A program made the position numbers and the translations under genes. From Gammaproteobacteria bacterium (lineage in GTDB: Bacteria; Pseudomonadota; Gammaproteobacteria; Steroidobacterales; Woeseiaceae): a stretch of DNA of 38,687 bases. Shown piece by piece: positions 9,579 through 18,908 of the stretch (position 1 is the stretch's first letter; each line of letters starts with the position of its first letter). The notes beneath the pieces are model-generated. The model worked only from the letters and a program-made list of their open reading frames with translations. It made no database searches and was not told the origin of the DNA. The stretch spans positions 1 to 38,687 of the forward strand of contig JAHHOT010000048.1 in NCBI GenBank assembly GCA_018677555.1. Reading direction: 5' to 3'.

Positions 9579-10664
9579 ATGCCGCGTATCGACTCATTCC
9601 TGAAGCTGGGCCTCGCCCAGGGCTGTTCGGACGTCCACCTGGCCGTCGGCGTGCCGCCCATGCTACGCATGAACGGGGATCTGATGCCGATCAAGTTTCG
9701 CCACCTGTCCGGCGAGGAACTCGAGAGCTACGTCATGGAGATCCTCAGCGATTCGCAGAAAGAGTATTTCGGTACCGGCAAGGACCTGGACTTCTCCTAC
9801 GTCGGCGAGGACGGCGGCCGCTTCCGCGTGAATCTGTTTCGCAAGGATACCGGCGTTGGCGCCGTGTTCAGGCATATTCCCAACGAGGTGCCGACCCTCG
9901 AGAAACTCAATGTGCCGAAAGTCATTCGTGACTTTTGCGACTATCACCAGGGCATGGTCCTGGTCACCGGCTCGACCGGAACCGGCAAGTCCACGACCCT
10001 TGCGGCAATGATCGATCACCTGAACAAGTCGCGCAACCTGAACATTATCAGCCTCGAGGACCCGATCGAATTCGTGCATCCGAGCAAGAACAGCCAGGTC
10101 ATCCAGAGAGAACTCGGCACTCACTTGAGGTCGTTCGCCGACGGAGTCCGCTCCGCTATGCGCGAAGATCCGGACGTTATTCTCGTCGGCGAATTGCGCG
10201 ATGCCGAGACTATATCCATGGCCATGACAGCGGCCGAGACAGGCCACCTGGTCTTGGGCACGCTGCACACCACGGGCGCGGTAAAGACGATCGATCGCAT
10301 CATTGACGCTTTGCCGGGCGAGTTGCGCGAGCAAACAAAGGCGTTCCTGTCACAAAGCCTGAAAGCCGTGGTCACCCAGGTCCTCTGCAAGACGCCTGAC
10401 GGGCGCGGCCGCCGTGCGGCAATGGAGATCCTGGTCAACAACCGCGCGATCTCCAAGCTCATCATGACCGACCAGACGCACCAGATCCCGGCACAGCTGC
10501 AAACCGGCCGCGACCTGGGCATGCAATTGATGGACATGGCCTTGCTACAGGGAATCGAGAACGGTGAGATCGACCCGGATGACGCGTTCCGATTCGCGAC
10601 AGACAAGCAGAAATTCCAGCGCTTTGTAACCGACACCAGCATTTTGCCGACTCTGGGTGGTTAG
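9579..10664 (+). CDS. PilT-family twitching motility ATPase (first of a tandem pair)
   Basis: This 361-residue secretion-type hexameric ATPase matches PilT/PilU over its full length: an N-terminal PAS-like part with SDVHLAVGVPP, Walker A GSTGTGKST (131-139), the acidic box SLEDPIEFVH, Walker B DPDVILVGELRD, a His box with GTLHTTGA, and the C-terminal GMQLMDMALLQG. The canonical PilT ending with AIRNLIRE reads AISKLIMTDQ here, so it is not clear whether it is PilT or PilU, and I give no symbol. Such ATPases disassemble type IV pili at the inner membrane. GGAGAA at 9561-9566 is a plausible but distant ribosome-binding site. A hairpin (ACCGCA/TGCGGT, 9488-9504) lies between the kinase gene and this one. 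Confidence 0.9.
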   Translation: MPRIDSFLKLGLAQGCSDVHLAVGVPPMLRMNGDLMPIKFRHLSGEELESYVMEILSDSQKEYFGTGKDLDFSYVGEDGGRFRVNLFRKDTGVGAVFRHIPNEVPTLEKLNVPKVIRDFCDYHQGMVLVTGSTGTGKSTTLAAMIDHLNKSRNLNIISLEDPIEFVHPSKNSQVIQRELGTHLRSFADGVRSAMREDPDVILVGELRDAETISMAMTAAETGHLVLGTLHTTGAVKTIDRIIDALPGELREQTKAFLSQSLKAVVTQVLCKTPDGRGRRAAMEILVNNRAISKLIMTDQTHQIPAQLQTGRDLGMQLMDMALLQGIENGEIDPDDAFRFATDKQKFQRFVTDTSILPTLGG

Positions 10665-10671
10665 AGGCTCC

Positions 10672-11736
10672 GTGGAAAACAAAATCGACCACTACCTGAA
10701 TGACGCACTGTCGAAAGACAGCTCCGATCTCCATTTTATTTCCGGCGATCCGCCCCGGGTGCGGGTTCACGGCTCGCTGCGGCTACTGAGTGAGCAGCGC
10801 CTGACCATCGAGAATGTGAAGGAATGCCTGTACGAGATCATGAGCGGAACGACGCAACGCGACTTCGAGCGCGATGATGCCGTCGACTTTGCTTACGAAA
10901 TCCCCGGTGTCTCGCGTTTCCGGGTCAACGTGATGCGTCACCTGAATGGCGTAGGCGCCGTCTTCAGGGCGATTCCGTCGAAGGCGCTCACGCTGGAAGA
11001 CCTGCAGATGCCGAAGTCCATCATCAATCTGTGCCGGCACACACAAGGCATGATACTCGTCACCGGCAAGACAGGCTCCGGAAAATCGACCACACTCGCG
11101 GCGATGATCGACGAGATCAACAGCAACCTGAAGGGCCACATACTTACCATTGAGGACCCGATTGAGTTCGTCCATGAGCGCAAGGGGTGCCTGATCAGTC
11201 AGCGCGAAGTCGGTGTGCACAGTGACAGCTTCGCTGATGCGCTGCATTCCGCATTACGCGAAGATCCCGATGTCATCCTGGTGGGCGAAATGCGTGATCT
11301 GGAGACGATCGGCATCGCCGTGACGGCCGCGGAAATGGGCATCCTGGTAATGGGTACGCTCCATACGAACGGCGCGGGACAAACCGTCGATCGCATCGTG
11401 AATACGTTCCCGGCGGACAAGCAAGGGCATATTCGCACAATGCTTTCGACCTCGCTGCGCGGTGTGGTTTCCCAGCAGCTGCTGCCAACCAAAGGCCGCC
11501 CGGGCCGCATTGCTGCACTCGAGGTCCTGATCAACACCCCCGCCGTGGCGAACCTCATTCGCCAGGGCAAGCTCGACCAGCTGGAAACTGCCATGCAGGC
11601 TGGCGGTGCGACCGGCATGCAGACGATGGACTCCGCCCTGATGGACCTGGTCGAGCGTGCAATGATAAGCGGCCGGGATGCGTATCAGCAGGCGAACAAC
11701 AAGCAGAAGTTCCAGGACATCCGCAACGACACCTAG
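10672..11736 (+). CDS. PilT/PilU-family ATPase (second of a tandem pair)
   Basis: The 354-residue product is a second full-length retraction-type ATPase. It has SSDLHFISGDPP near the N-terminus, Walker A GKTGSGKST (132-140), TIEDPIEFVHE, Walker B DPDVILVGEMRD, GTLHTNGA and GMQTMDSALMDL. Its C-terminal LIRQGK is closer to the canonical PilT LIREGK than that of its neighbour. I chose GTG at 10672, preceded by AGAGG at 10663-10667, because it gives VENKIDHYLNDAL, which aligns with PilU-like starts. An in-frame GTG at 10657, overlapping the first gene, would add five residues. The two paralogues probably form a coupled pair like PilT-PilU, but which is the main motor cannot be decided by reading. 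Confidence 0.88.
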   Translation: MENKIDHYLNDALSKDSSDLHFISGDPPRVRVHGSLRLLSEQRLTIENVKECLYEIMSGTTQRDFERDDAVDFAYEIPGVSRFRVNVMRHLNGVGAVFRAIPSKALTLEDLQMPKSIINLCRHTQGMILVTGKTGSGKSTTLAAMIDEINSNLKGHILTIEDPIEFVHERKGCLISQREVGVHSDSFADALHSALREDPDVILVGEMRDLETIGIAVTAAEMGILVMGTLHTNGAGQTVDRIVNTFPADKQGHIRTMLSTSLRGVVSQQLLPTKGRPGRIAALEVLINTPAVANLIRQGKLDQLETAMQAGGATGMQTMDSALMDLVERAMISGRDAYQQANNKQKFQDIRNDT

Positions 11737-11813
11737 CTGCAACGGGCCCATGCCGATTCCCGGCAAGCGTGGCATAATCGCGCGTTCGACTGCTCACCTT
11801 CGATGCCAGGCCG

Positions 11814-13805
11814 ATGTCCCAGCGCAAAATACTGATGTCCAGTGCACTGCCCTACGCCAACGGGTCGCTACACCTCGGGCATATGGTCGAGTATCTCTAT
11901 TCTGACATCTGGTCCCGATTTCAGAAGTTGCGTGGCCATCAATGCACTTTCGTCTGCGCGGCCGACGCTCACGGGACGCCCATCATGATCCGGGCGCGAG
12001 AAGAGGGTATATCGCCGGAAGCCCTGGTCGAGCGGATATCGGCGGAGCAACTGGCGGACCTCGAGGCATTCGGCGTCGCTTTCGACAACTTTCATTCCAC
12101 GCATTCGGAGGAGAACCGCCTCCTTATCGAGCGCCAGTATCATGCCCTGCGCGAGGCCGGCCACATCTACACCAAGACGATCGAACAGGCTTACGACGAA
12201 GCAGAGAGCATGTTTCTGCCGGACCGCTTCGTGCGCGGCACCTGCCCGACCTGCAAAAGCGAAGATCAGTACGGCGACGCCTGCGAAGTGTGCGGCACGA
12301 CCTATACGCCGAATGACCTGATAGACCCGGTATCCGTGCTCTCCGGTTCGAAGCCGGTGTGGAAAGATTCGGAGCACTATTTCTTCCGCCTGAGCGCGTT
12401 CGAGGAGCAACTCAGGGCGTGGATGGCCGACGCCGAACTGCACCAGAACATAACCAGCAAGCTCGAGGAGTGGTTCGAGGCCGGCCTGCAGGACTGGGAC
12501 ATTTCGCGTGATGCGCCCTACTTCGGTTTCCTGATTCCGGGCACCGAAGACAAATATTTTTACGTCTGGCTGGACGCACCGATGGGCTATGTCGCCAGCT
12601 TCATGAATCTGTGCCAGCGACGCGATGATCTCGAATTCGACGAGTACTGGGATCCCGGGCACGACACCGAGGTCTACCACTTCATTGGCAAGGATATCGT
12701 GTACTTCCACACGCTGTTCTGGCCCGCGGTGCTGCAAGGCGCCGGATTTCGCCTGCCGAACAGCGTATTCGCGCATGGATTCCTGACGGTCAATGGCAAG
12801 AAAATGTCGAAGTCGCGCGGCACGTTTATCAGCGCCCGTACCTACCTGGATAATTTGAACCCGAATTTTCTGCGCTACTACTACGCCGCCAAGCTCGGTC
12901 CGGGCATGGATGACATCGACCTGAATCTCGACGACTTCATAGCGCGGGTCAACTCGGACCTGGTCGGCAAGCTGGTCAATATTGCCAGTCGCTGTGCCGG
13001 GTTCATCAGCAAGCAGTTCCACGGTGCGCTTGCGGCCGAGCTCGACGACCCCCCCTTGTTCGACGAGTTCGCCGCGGCCTCGGCCACCGTGGCGGCTCAC
13101 TACGAAGCCCGCGAATACTCAAAGGCCATGCGCGCCGTCATGGCACTTGCCGACAAGGCAAACCGCTACATCGAGGACAAGAAGCCCTGGGTTCTCGCGA
13201 AGGACCCCGGTAATTCTGACCAGGTGCAAAACGTTTGCACACAGGGCCTCAACCTGTTCAGAACCCTGATGATTTACCTCGAGCCGGTCGTTCCCCTGCT
13301 GGCGGCGGGGGCCAGAGAATTGTTCGACGAGGGCAAATGGTCCTGGTCGGATGCCGGGCACCCGCTGCTCGGTGCTACGATCAACAAGTACGAACCGCTG
13401 ATTACGCGGGTCGACGCCAAACAGGTGCAGCACATGGTAAAGCAGTCACGGGAACCGGTTGAGAGCGTTAACGAGGCTCACGAGATCACCATCGACGAAT
13501 TCATGAAAGTCGATCTGAGGGTCGCGAAAATCACCGCCGCGGAGCCGGTCGAGGGGGCCGACAAATTGCTGCGGATTACGCTGGACCTCGGTGACGGTCA
13601 GAGGACGGTATTTGCCGGCATCAAGGCGGCGTACGACAGCGACACGCTGATCGGCCGGCACGTCGTCGCGGTCGCCAATCTGAAGCCGCGAAAGATGCGC
13701 TTCGGCACATCGGAAGGGATGATTCTCGCGGCCGGACCCGGTGAGCAGAATATATTCCTCCTGTCCGTTGACGATGGCGCCGAACCAGGCATGCGCGTGA
13801 AATAA
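11814..13805 (+). CDS. metG: Methionyl-tRNA synthetase
   Basis: This class I synthetase charges tRNA-Met and initiator tRNA. The 663-residue protein has the HLGH form of the HIGH signature (20-23), a zinc knuckle with Cys144, Cys147, Cys157 and Cys160, and KMSKS at 330-334. It ends in a tRNA-binding (EMAP/Trbp111-like) domain from about 555, containing [19 protein letters not shown], the dimerising version found in E. coli-type MetG. The length is normal. A CATAAT -10-like box at 11773-11778 lies 35 bases before the start, but no -35 is evident. The rsxA start follows 54 bases after the stop. Confidence 0.97.
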   Translation: MSQRKILMSSALPYANGSLHLGHMVEYLYSDIWSRFQKLRGHQCTFVCAADAHGTPIMIRAREEGISPEALVERISAEQLADLEAFGVAFDNFHSTHSEENRLLIERQYHALREAGHIYTKTIEQAYDEAESMFLPDRFVRGTCPTCKSEDQYGDACEVCGTTYTPNDLIDPVSVLSGSKPVWKDSEHYFFRLSAFEEQLRAWMADAELHQNITSKLEEWFEAGLQDWDISRDAPYFGFLIPGTEDKYFYVWLDAPMGYVASFMNLCQRRDDLEFDEYWDPGHDTEVYHFIGKDIVYFHTLFWPAVLQGAGFRLPNSVFAHGFLTVNGKKMSKSRGTFISARTYLDNLNPNFLRYYYAAKLGPGMDDIDLNLDDFIARVNSDLVGKLVNIASRCAGFISKQFHGALAAELDDPPLFDEFAAASATVAAHYEAREYSKAMRAVMALADKANRYIEDKKPWVLAKDPGNSDQVQNVCTQGLNLFRTLMIYLEPVVPLLAAGARELFDEGKWSWSDAGHPLLGATINKYEPLITRVDAKQVQHMVKQSREPVESVNEAHEITIDEFMKVDLRVAKITAAEPVEGADKLLRITLDLGDGQRTVFAGIKAAYDSDTLIGRHVVAVANLKPRKMRFGTSEGMILAAGPGEQNIFLLSVDDGAEPGMRVK

Positions 13806-13829
13806 TCACACAGTCGGCAATCCGCGTTC

Positions 13830-13835
13830 TACAAT
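13830..13835 (+). promoter_or_regulatory. Candidate -10 box for the rsx operon
   Basis: TACAAT stands 24 bases before the rsxA start, in the 54-base metG-rsxA gap, with a weak CACACA-like -35 17 bases upstream. Read-through from metG is equally possible. Confidence 0.25.
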
Positions 13836-13859
13836 AGGCCACTCTATCGGTGAGAGCGC

Positions 13860-14441
13860 ATGGCAGACCTGATCCTCATATTGATTAGCACGGTCCTCGT
13901 CAACAACTTCGTACTGGTCCGGTTTCTTGGCCTGTGTCCGTTCATGGGCGTGTCGCGAAACCTGGAGGCCGCGTTCGGCATGTCGCTTGCGACCGCTTTC
14001 GTGCTGACGCTTTCGTCATCGGTCAGTTACCTGATACATCAATACCTGTTGTTGCCACTGGATCTCGCCTACCTGAGAACGATCAGTTTCATCCTCGTGA
14101 TTGCTGCCTGTGTTCAACTGACCGAGATCATGGTGCGACGGCAGAGCCCGCTGCTGCACCAGGTGCTGGGCATATACATACCGCTCATTGCGACCAACTG
14201 CGCCGTGCTGGGCGTTGCGCTGCTCAACATCCAGCAAGCGGAAAACTTTGTCGAGTCGCTTTTCTACGGGCTGGGTGCCTCCATGGGATTCGCGCTGGTG
14301 CTGGTCCTATTCGCCGGGATTCGCGGTCGGCTGGATGCCGCAGACGTGCCGTTGCCGTTCCGCGGGACCGCGATTGCGTTCGTCGCTGCCGGAATCATGT
14401 CGCTGGCGTTCCTGGGCTTCTCTGGCATGGCACGCCTCTGA
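13860..14441 (+). CDS. rsxA: Electron transport complex subunit RsxA/RnfA
   Basis: This 193-residue, six-helix inner-membrane subunit shows the family start [20 protein letters not shown], the [10 protein letters not shown] motif, and the [16 protein letters not shown] motif, each with a conserved cysteine of the type that holds the membrane Fe-S cluster between RsxA and RsxE. It belongs to the Rnf/Rsx complex that moves electrons between NADH and ferredoxin-like carriers, coupled to ion transport, and in E. coli keeps SoxR reduced. It is the first of six consecutive genes rsxABCDGE in the standard order. GGTGAGAG lies just before the ATG. Confidence 0.96.
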   Translation: MADLILILISTVLVNNFVLVRFLGLCPFMGVSRNLEAAFGMSLATAFVLTLSSSVSYLIHQYLLLPLDLAYLRTISFILVIAACVQLTEIMVRRQSPLLHQVLGIYIPLIATNCAVLGVALLNIQQAENFVESLFYGLGASMGFALVLVLFAGIRGRLDAADVPLPFRGTAIAFVAAGIMSLAFLGFSGMARL

Positions 14442-14469
14442 AAAGCGACAGGGCGAGTATACGAAGCGC

Positions 14470-14970
14470 ATGGGGTCTGCTGTAATCACTGCCGTACTGA
14501 CGATCAGCGTCATCGCGCTCGCCGCGGGACTGGTTCTGGCGTTCGTATCGCGACGGCTGCCCGCGGCGACGGACGCCGCGGTTGACCGTGTCAACGAACT
14601 ACTGCCGCAAACGCAGTGCGCCCAGTGCGGCTTTCCCGGCTGCCGGCCGTATGCGGAGGCGATCGTCAATGACGGAGCCGACATTAACCTGTGCCCGCCG
14701 GGCGGAGACGCCACCGTGCAGCGCCTGGCCAGGCTGCTTGGTCGCGAGGCGCAGCCCGTTGCTGTCGCAAGCGGCTCTCCGGCGGCGCTCGCGAAAATCG
14801 ACGAATCGCTGTGCATAGGCTGTACACATTGCCGCGAGGTTTGCCCCGTGGACGCGATCGTCGGTGCGCAGCAGTTGATGCATACCGTAATCGCCAGCGA
14901 ATGCACAGGGTGCGAGCTGTGCGTTGAGCGCTGTCCCGTTGACTGCATTTTCATGAGTGAAGCCGCATGA
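14470..14970 (+). CDS. rsxB: Electron transport complex ferredoxin-like subunit RsxB/RnfB
   Basis: The 166-residue protein begins with a membrane helix (about residues 4-26). A 4Fe-4S cluster motif with Cys50, Cys53 and Cys58 plus the cysteine of NLCPPGG follows, then two ferredoxin motifs CIGCTHCREVCP and CTGCELCVERCP. RsxB is the electron entry or exit subunit on the cytoplasmic face. The reading frame extends far upstream inside rsxA, but the ATG at 14470 gives the family N-terminus. It lies 28 bases after the rsxA stop, with only a weak GCGAG ribosome-binding site. Its stop overlaps the rsxC start by four bases (ATGA). Confidence 0.95.
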   Translation: MGSAVITAVLTISVIALAAGLVLAFVSRRLPAATDAAVDRVNELLPQTQCAQCGFPGCRPYAEAIVNDGADINLCPPGGDATVQRLARLLGREAQPVAVASGSPAALAKIDESLCIGCTHCREVCPVDAIVGAQQLMHTVIASECTGCELCVERCPVDCIFMSEAA

Positions 14971-16511
14971 CGGCAGCCACGTTTGATCTCGGCCAGTTGC
15001 ACGGCGGCTTGCGCCTGCCGGACAACAAGCAAAGCTCGACAGCAATGGCGGTGCAGACGGTGCCGGTTCCGGCGCAGCTCGTCATACCGATCACGCAACA
15101 TGCAGGCGACCCCGCACATCCCATCGTCGGCATCGGCGAGCGGGTTTTGAAAGGACAACTGATAGCGGAGTCGGATGGCTATATCAGCGCGCCGGTACAC
15201 GCGTCGTCGTCCGGCAAGATTGTCGCGATCGAACCGTGGCCCGTCTCACGACGCCTGGGTGACAAGGCGCCATGCGTTATCATCGAGTGCGACGGCGAAG
15301 ATCGTGCCATCGAGCTCTCTGAACCCTTGCAACCCTACGACGCAATGCCGCCGGAAGTGCTGTTCCAGAGAATCCTGCATGGCGGAATCGTGGGGCTGGG
15401 CGGTGCGGTATTCCCGACGGCGCAAAAACTGATGCATGCCGCATCTACGCCACTGGAACTCCTGATCCTGAACGGCGTTGAATGCGAACCCTATATCAGT
15501 TGTGACGATATGCTCATGCGCGAATACGCAGACGAGATGCTCAAAGGCGCACAGATTCTGATGCACGCACTCGGGGTGGATCGCTGCTTCATTGCGGTCG
15601 AGAGCGACAAGCCCGACGCCATCAGCAAGATCAGCGAAGCAGGCCTGAACCTCCATGACGACCGGATCGTGCTCAAGCAGATCCCAACGATTTACCCGTC
15701 CGGGGCAGAGGACCAGCTCGTTCAGCTGGTCTCGAACAGGGAAGTACCGAGCGAAGGCCTGCCTACCGACGTCGGTTGCGTCGTGCAAAACGTCGGCACC
15801 GCCGCCGCGGTGGCGCGCTGGATCGATCAGGGCGAACCACTGATCTCGCGAATTACGACGGTGACCGGCGACGGGGTGATGGCGCCGATGAATGTCAATG
15901 CGAGAATTGGCACGACGGTTGGCGACATCGTCAACTTCGTTGGCGGGTACTCCGAAAATGCGCGCCACCTTATTATCGGTGGCCCGATGACCGGCAAATC
16001 GGTCTCGACCGATGACGTGCCGCTGGTCAAGGCAACGAATTGCATCCTGGTGCTGTCCAACGCGGAGCCAAAGGGGGAGACGAAACCCTGCATCCGATGC
16101 GGCGAGTGTGCGGCTGTTTGCCCGATTCAACTGTTGCCGCAACAGCTTTACTGGTACACCTGCGCCGACGATGAGCGGCAGTTGCGGAACTATGGCCTGA
16201 CCGATTGCATTGAGTGCGGCTGCTGCGATCTCGTTTGTCCCAGCCACATTCCGCTGACGGCAGATTTTCGCATGGCCAAGGCACGCATGCGTGAAATGGA
16301 AGATGAGCGCGCACGCGCTGAGCGGGCCCGACAGCGCTTCGAGGCACGCAACGAGCGCCTCGACAAGGAGCTGCAGGAACGTGCCGCGGAGCTTGCCGAA
16401 CAGAAGCGCTCGGTTCTGGAAGCCGGGTCGAAAGCGATCCAGGACATTCTTGCGCGCACTGGCGCATTCGAAAAACGCGATGACGACAATAAAAAGGACG
16501 ACAAGGGCTAG
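14967..16511 (+). CDS. rsxC: Electron transport complex subunit RsxC/RnfC
   Basis: The 514-residue soluble subunit docks NADH and FMN at the cytoplasmic side of the Rnf complex. Visible features are the N-terminal RnfC domain, a glycine-rich dinucleotide region with GGIVGLGGAVFPTAQKL (about 137-153), the SLBB-type part, and two ferredoxin motifs, CIRCGECAAVCP (about 375) and CIECGCCDLVCP (about 414). The C-terminus is a charged coiled coil (about 435-490) ending in a Lys/Asp-rich tail. It lacks the long Ala/Lys-rich repeat extension of E. coli RsxC (about 740 residues). That difference is common outside the enterics and does not indicate truncation. Confidence 0.95.
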   Translation: MTAATFDLGQLHGGLRLPDNKQSSTAMAVQTVPVPAQLVIPITQHAGDPAHPIVGIGERVLKGQLIAESDGYISAPVHASSSGKIVAIEPWPVSRRLGDKAPCVIIECDGEDRAIELSEPLQPYDAMPPEVLFQRILHGGIVGLGGAVFPTAQKLMHAASTPLELLILNGVECEPYISCDDMLMREYADEMLKGAQILMHALGVDRCFIAVESDKPDAISKISEAGLNLHDDRIVLKQIPTIYPSGAEDQLVQLVSNREVPSEGLPTDVGCVVQNVGTAAAVARWIDQGEPLISRITTVTGDGVMAPMNVNARIGTTVGDIVNFVGGYSENARHLIIGGPMTGKSVSTDDVPLVKATNCILVLSNAEPKGETKPCIRCGECAAVCPIQLLPQQLYWYTCADDERQLRNYGLTDCIECGCCDLVCPSHIPLTADFRMAKARMREMEDERARAERARQRFEARNERLDKELQERAAELAEQKRSVLEAGSKAIQDILARTGAFEKRDDDNKKDDKG

Positions 16512-16513
16512 CC

Positions 16514-17569
16514 ATGGAATTCCAGCGGCTTGATGCTCCGTACGTTGCACCGCGCGACAGCGTTCCGGTGCTGATGCGCAAGGTCCTGTATGCGCTCGTT
16601 CCGGCCGTCATGGCACACGTCTGGTTCTTCGGCCCGGGCCTCGTTCTGAACATCCTTGTTGCCGCGCTCTTTTGCGCAGGCGGTGAGGCATTGATGATGC
16701 AGCTGCGTGGCCGCAAAGCACTGCCTGCCCTCTCCGACTACAGTGCGCTGATTACGGCGGTTCTCATCGCCTTCGCGCTTCCGCCGTTGACGCCCTGGTG
16801 GGTTACGGCAACCGCGTCGCTGTTTGGAATCGTGGTCGCCAAGCATCTGTTCGGCGGCATCGGCTTCAACGTTTTCAACCCGGCCATGGCGGGCTACGTC
16901 GCCGTTCTGGTCGCGTTCCCGGTGCACCTCAATTTCTGGATCCCGCCGAGTATGGGCGATCTCGATTATCAGGCCCTGAATATTTTTCAGTCGATGACGT
17001 TCACGCTGACCGGGACTTTGCCGGACGGCATGACCTTCGACGCCATCAGCCGTGCGACGCCGCTGGATACCGTCAAGTCGGGGCTGAATACGATGCATAC
17101 GTTTCAGGAGATTCACGCCAACCCGATGATGGGCGACTTCGGTGGCGTCGGCTGGGAATGGGTATCGAACTTCGTTGCCATCGGCGGCTTCTGGCTGCTG
17201 TCGCAGAAAGTCATTCGCTGGCATATCCCGGTCGGCGTGCTGGCCGGCATGTTGATCCCGGCCGGCATCATGTCTTTTCTCCAGGCGGGGGTGCATCCGA
17301 GCCCCGGCTTCTACCTGTTCAGCGGCGGCGTGATGCTGGGCGCATTTTTCGTGGCCACGGACCCGGTCACGGCCGCAACGAGCACAAAAGGCCGTCTGGT
17401 CTACGGGTTGGGGATCGGACTGTTTATTTACTGCATTCGTCGCTGGGGCAGCTACGCGGACGGTGTCGCGTTTTCGATATTGCTGATGAATATGGCGGTG
17501 CCCGCAATCGACTACCTGACCAAGCCGCGAATCGTCGGCCATCTGAAACACGAGCGGGAGACCGCGTGA
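16514..17569 (+). CDS. rsxD: Electron transport complex subunit RsxD/RnfD
   Basis: The 351-residue polytopic inner-membrane protein has the NqrB/RnfD pattern, with helices from about 20 to 345 and the motif GGIGFNVFNPAMAGYVAVL. The covalent FMN site is expected at Thr182, in the stretch ISRATPLDTVKSG. In this family the flavin is linked by a phosphoester to that threonine by the ApbE transferase; no apbE is in the window. The start ATG follows the rsxC stop by two bases, and its stop overlaps the rsxG start, so it is firmly within the operon. Confidence 0.95.
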   Translation: MEFQRLDAPYVAPRDSVPVLMRKVLYALVPAVMAHVWFFGPGLVLNILVAALFCAGGEALMMQLRGRKALPALSDYSALITAVLIAFALPPLTPWWVTATASLFGIVVAKHLFGGIGFNVFNPAMAGYVAVLVAFPVHLNFWIPPSMGDLDYQALNIFQSMTFTLTGTLPDGMTFDAISRATPLDTVKSGLNTMHTFQEIHANPMMGDFGGVGWEWVSNFVAIGGFWLLSQKVIRWHIPVGVLAGMLIPAGIMSFLQAGVHPSPGFYLFSGGVMLGAFFVATDPVTAATSTKGRLVYGLGIGLFIYCIRRWGSYADGVAFSILLMNMAVPAIDYLTKPRIVGHLKHERETA

Positions 17570-18234
17570 CGGAGCTCGCAAGCCAACCTGATACTGCGCC
17601 GTCCGTATGGCAAAGCGCGGTGACGCTGATGACCGTTGCAGCGATCTGCACGGCTCTCGTCGCCATGACCTACTACGGCACGCGCCAGCAAATCGCCGAC
17701 AACGAGCAGGCGTGGCTCGAGCAGAGCCTCAAACCGGCCATTTCGGGCGTGCCCTACGAGGGAGACCTGACCAGCGATCCGCTGGTCATCAGTGCCCCCA
17801 ACGAACTGCCGGGCGCCGGCGACGCCGTTGTCTACCGGGTACAGTCGGGCGGCAATGTCGTCGCCGCCCTGTTTGTCGTCACGGCAACCGACGGCTTTGT
17901 TGGCCCGATTCGATTGCTCATCGGCTTGCAGGACGACGGCACGCTGACGGGAGTTCGCATACTGGAGCACAAAGAGACGCCAGGTATCGGCGACCTGGTC
18001 GACCAGAGTCGCAGCGACTGGGTGGAGCAGTTCGTCGAACGGTCGCTCGGTTCTCCGCCCGTCGAGCTGTGGGCGATCCAGCGGGATGGCGGCGAGTTCG
18101 ACCAGGTGACCGGCGCATCGATTACGCCACGCGCAATCGTCAAGGCAATTCGCGAGACGCTGGTCTATTTCGAGGCCCATCGAGAAAGCATCCTGACACT
18201 GCCATCGACCGGCGAAGCGGTAACGCCCGAATGA
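17566..18234 (+). CDS. rsxG: Electron transport complex subunit RsxG/RnfG (FMN-binding)
   Basis: The 222-residue protein has one N-terminal membrane helix (about 17-38) and a periplasmic FMN-binding domain. The flavinylation motif reads DQVTGASIT, so the residue in the FMN position is Ser185 where the textbook motif S/T-G-A-T has threonine. I chose GTG at 17566, which overlaps the rsxD stop and gives the proper short cytoplasmic start VTELASQPDTAPS. The frame is open far upstream inside rsxD, but that part has no meaning. Its stop overlaps the start of rsxE by four bases. Confidence 0.94.
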   Translation: MTELASQPDTAPSVWQSAVTLMTVAAICTALVAMTYYGTRQQIADNEQAWLEQSLKPAISGVPYEGDLTSDPLVISAPNELPGAGDAVVYRVQSGGNVVAALFVVTATDGFVGPIRLLIGLQDDGTLTGVRILEHKETPGIGDLVDQSRSDWVEQFVERSLGSPPVELWAIQRDGGEFDQVTGASITPRAIVKAIRETLVYFEAHRESILTLPSTGEAVTPE

Positions 18235-18893
18235 GCGACGTGACTCCGATCTCCAGTCGATTTCGCCGTGGTCTGTGGGACGACAACCCCGGGCTGGTGC
18301 AGTTGCTGGGCTTATGCCCCTTGCTCGCCGTCACCTCGAATTTTATCAACGGGCTCGGACTCGGGCTCGCCACGCTTGCTGTCATGGCCTTATCGAACCT
18401 GCTGGTCTCGGCGACGCGCCGCTGGATCGCGAGCGAGATTCGCATTCCGATGTATGTCGTTATCATCGCATCGCTCGTCACCTGCATCGAGTTGGTATTC
18501 AAAGCGTGGTTTCCCGCACTCGACCGAACGCTCGGAATATTCATTCCATTGATCGTCACCAACTGTGCAATTCTTGCCCGCGCCGAGGTCTATGCGTCGC
18601 GCAACGGAATCCTGGACAGTGTCATAGACGGGGTCGTTATGGGCAGCGGTTTCGCCGCCTTGCTTTGCTGCATAGGGTTCTTTCGCGAACTCATTGGCAG
18701 AGGCACGATGTTCGCGCGCATGGACATGCTCTTCGGAGGTGAGCCGATGCCGGGTATACAACTGGCAGACAACGGCCTGTTGCTCCTGTTGTTGCCACCC
18801 GGCGCATTCCTGAGCCTCGCGATCGCCGTAGCATCGAAAAAAGCAATTGACCGGCGACGCCAGAAATCGGCGAGCTTTCGCCTGTCGATCTAG
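18231..18893 (+). CDS. rsxE: Electron transport complex subunit RsxE/RnfE
   Basis: The 220-residue membrane subunit is the paralogue and pseudo-symmetry partner of RsxA. It contains the matching cysteine motifs LLGLCPLLAVTS (about 26-37) and IPLIVTNCAILAR (about 104-116), and the conserved FFRELIGRGT. Together with RsxA it forms the membrane core with the buried Fe-S cluster. ATG at 18231 overlaps the rsxG stop. The C-terminus is basic and cytoplasmic. It is the last rsx gene; nth follows after 15 bases and is probably cotranscribed, as in E. coli. Confidence 0.95.
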   Translation: MSDVTPISSRFRRGLWDDNPGLVQLLGLCPLLAVTSNFINGLGLGLATLAVMALSNLLVSATRRWIASEIRIPMYVVIIASLVTCIELVFKAWFPALDRTLGIFIPLIVTNCAILARAEVYASRNGILDSVIDGVVMGSGFAALLCCIGFFRELIGRGTMFARMDMLFGGEPMPGIQLADNGLLLLLLPPGAFLSLAIAVASKKAIDRRRQKSASFRLSI

Positions 18894-18908
18894 CGAGGCG
18901 CAATACCG

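Noticed and set aside
11868-13100. 410-codon open frame on the minus strand
   Set aside because: It lies entirely antisense to metG, which has all its catalytic motifs; the translation is rich in Arg/Val with no family resemblance, as expected for an antisense frame in GC-rich DNA.
14967-16511. RsxC as a truncated gene because it is shorter than E. coli RsxC
   Set aside because: The missing part is the lineage-specific Ala/Lys repeat tail; the core domains and both ferredoxin motifs are present and the operon spacing is intact.
15246-16550. 434-codon open frame on the minus strand
   Set aside because: It is antisense to rsxC, shows no recognisable domain, and would need the rsx operon to be wrong.
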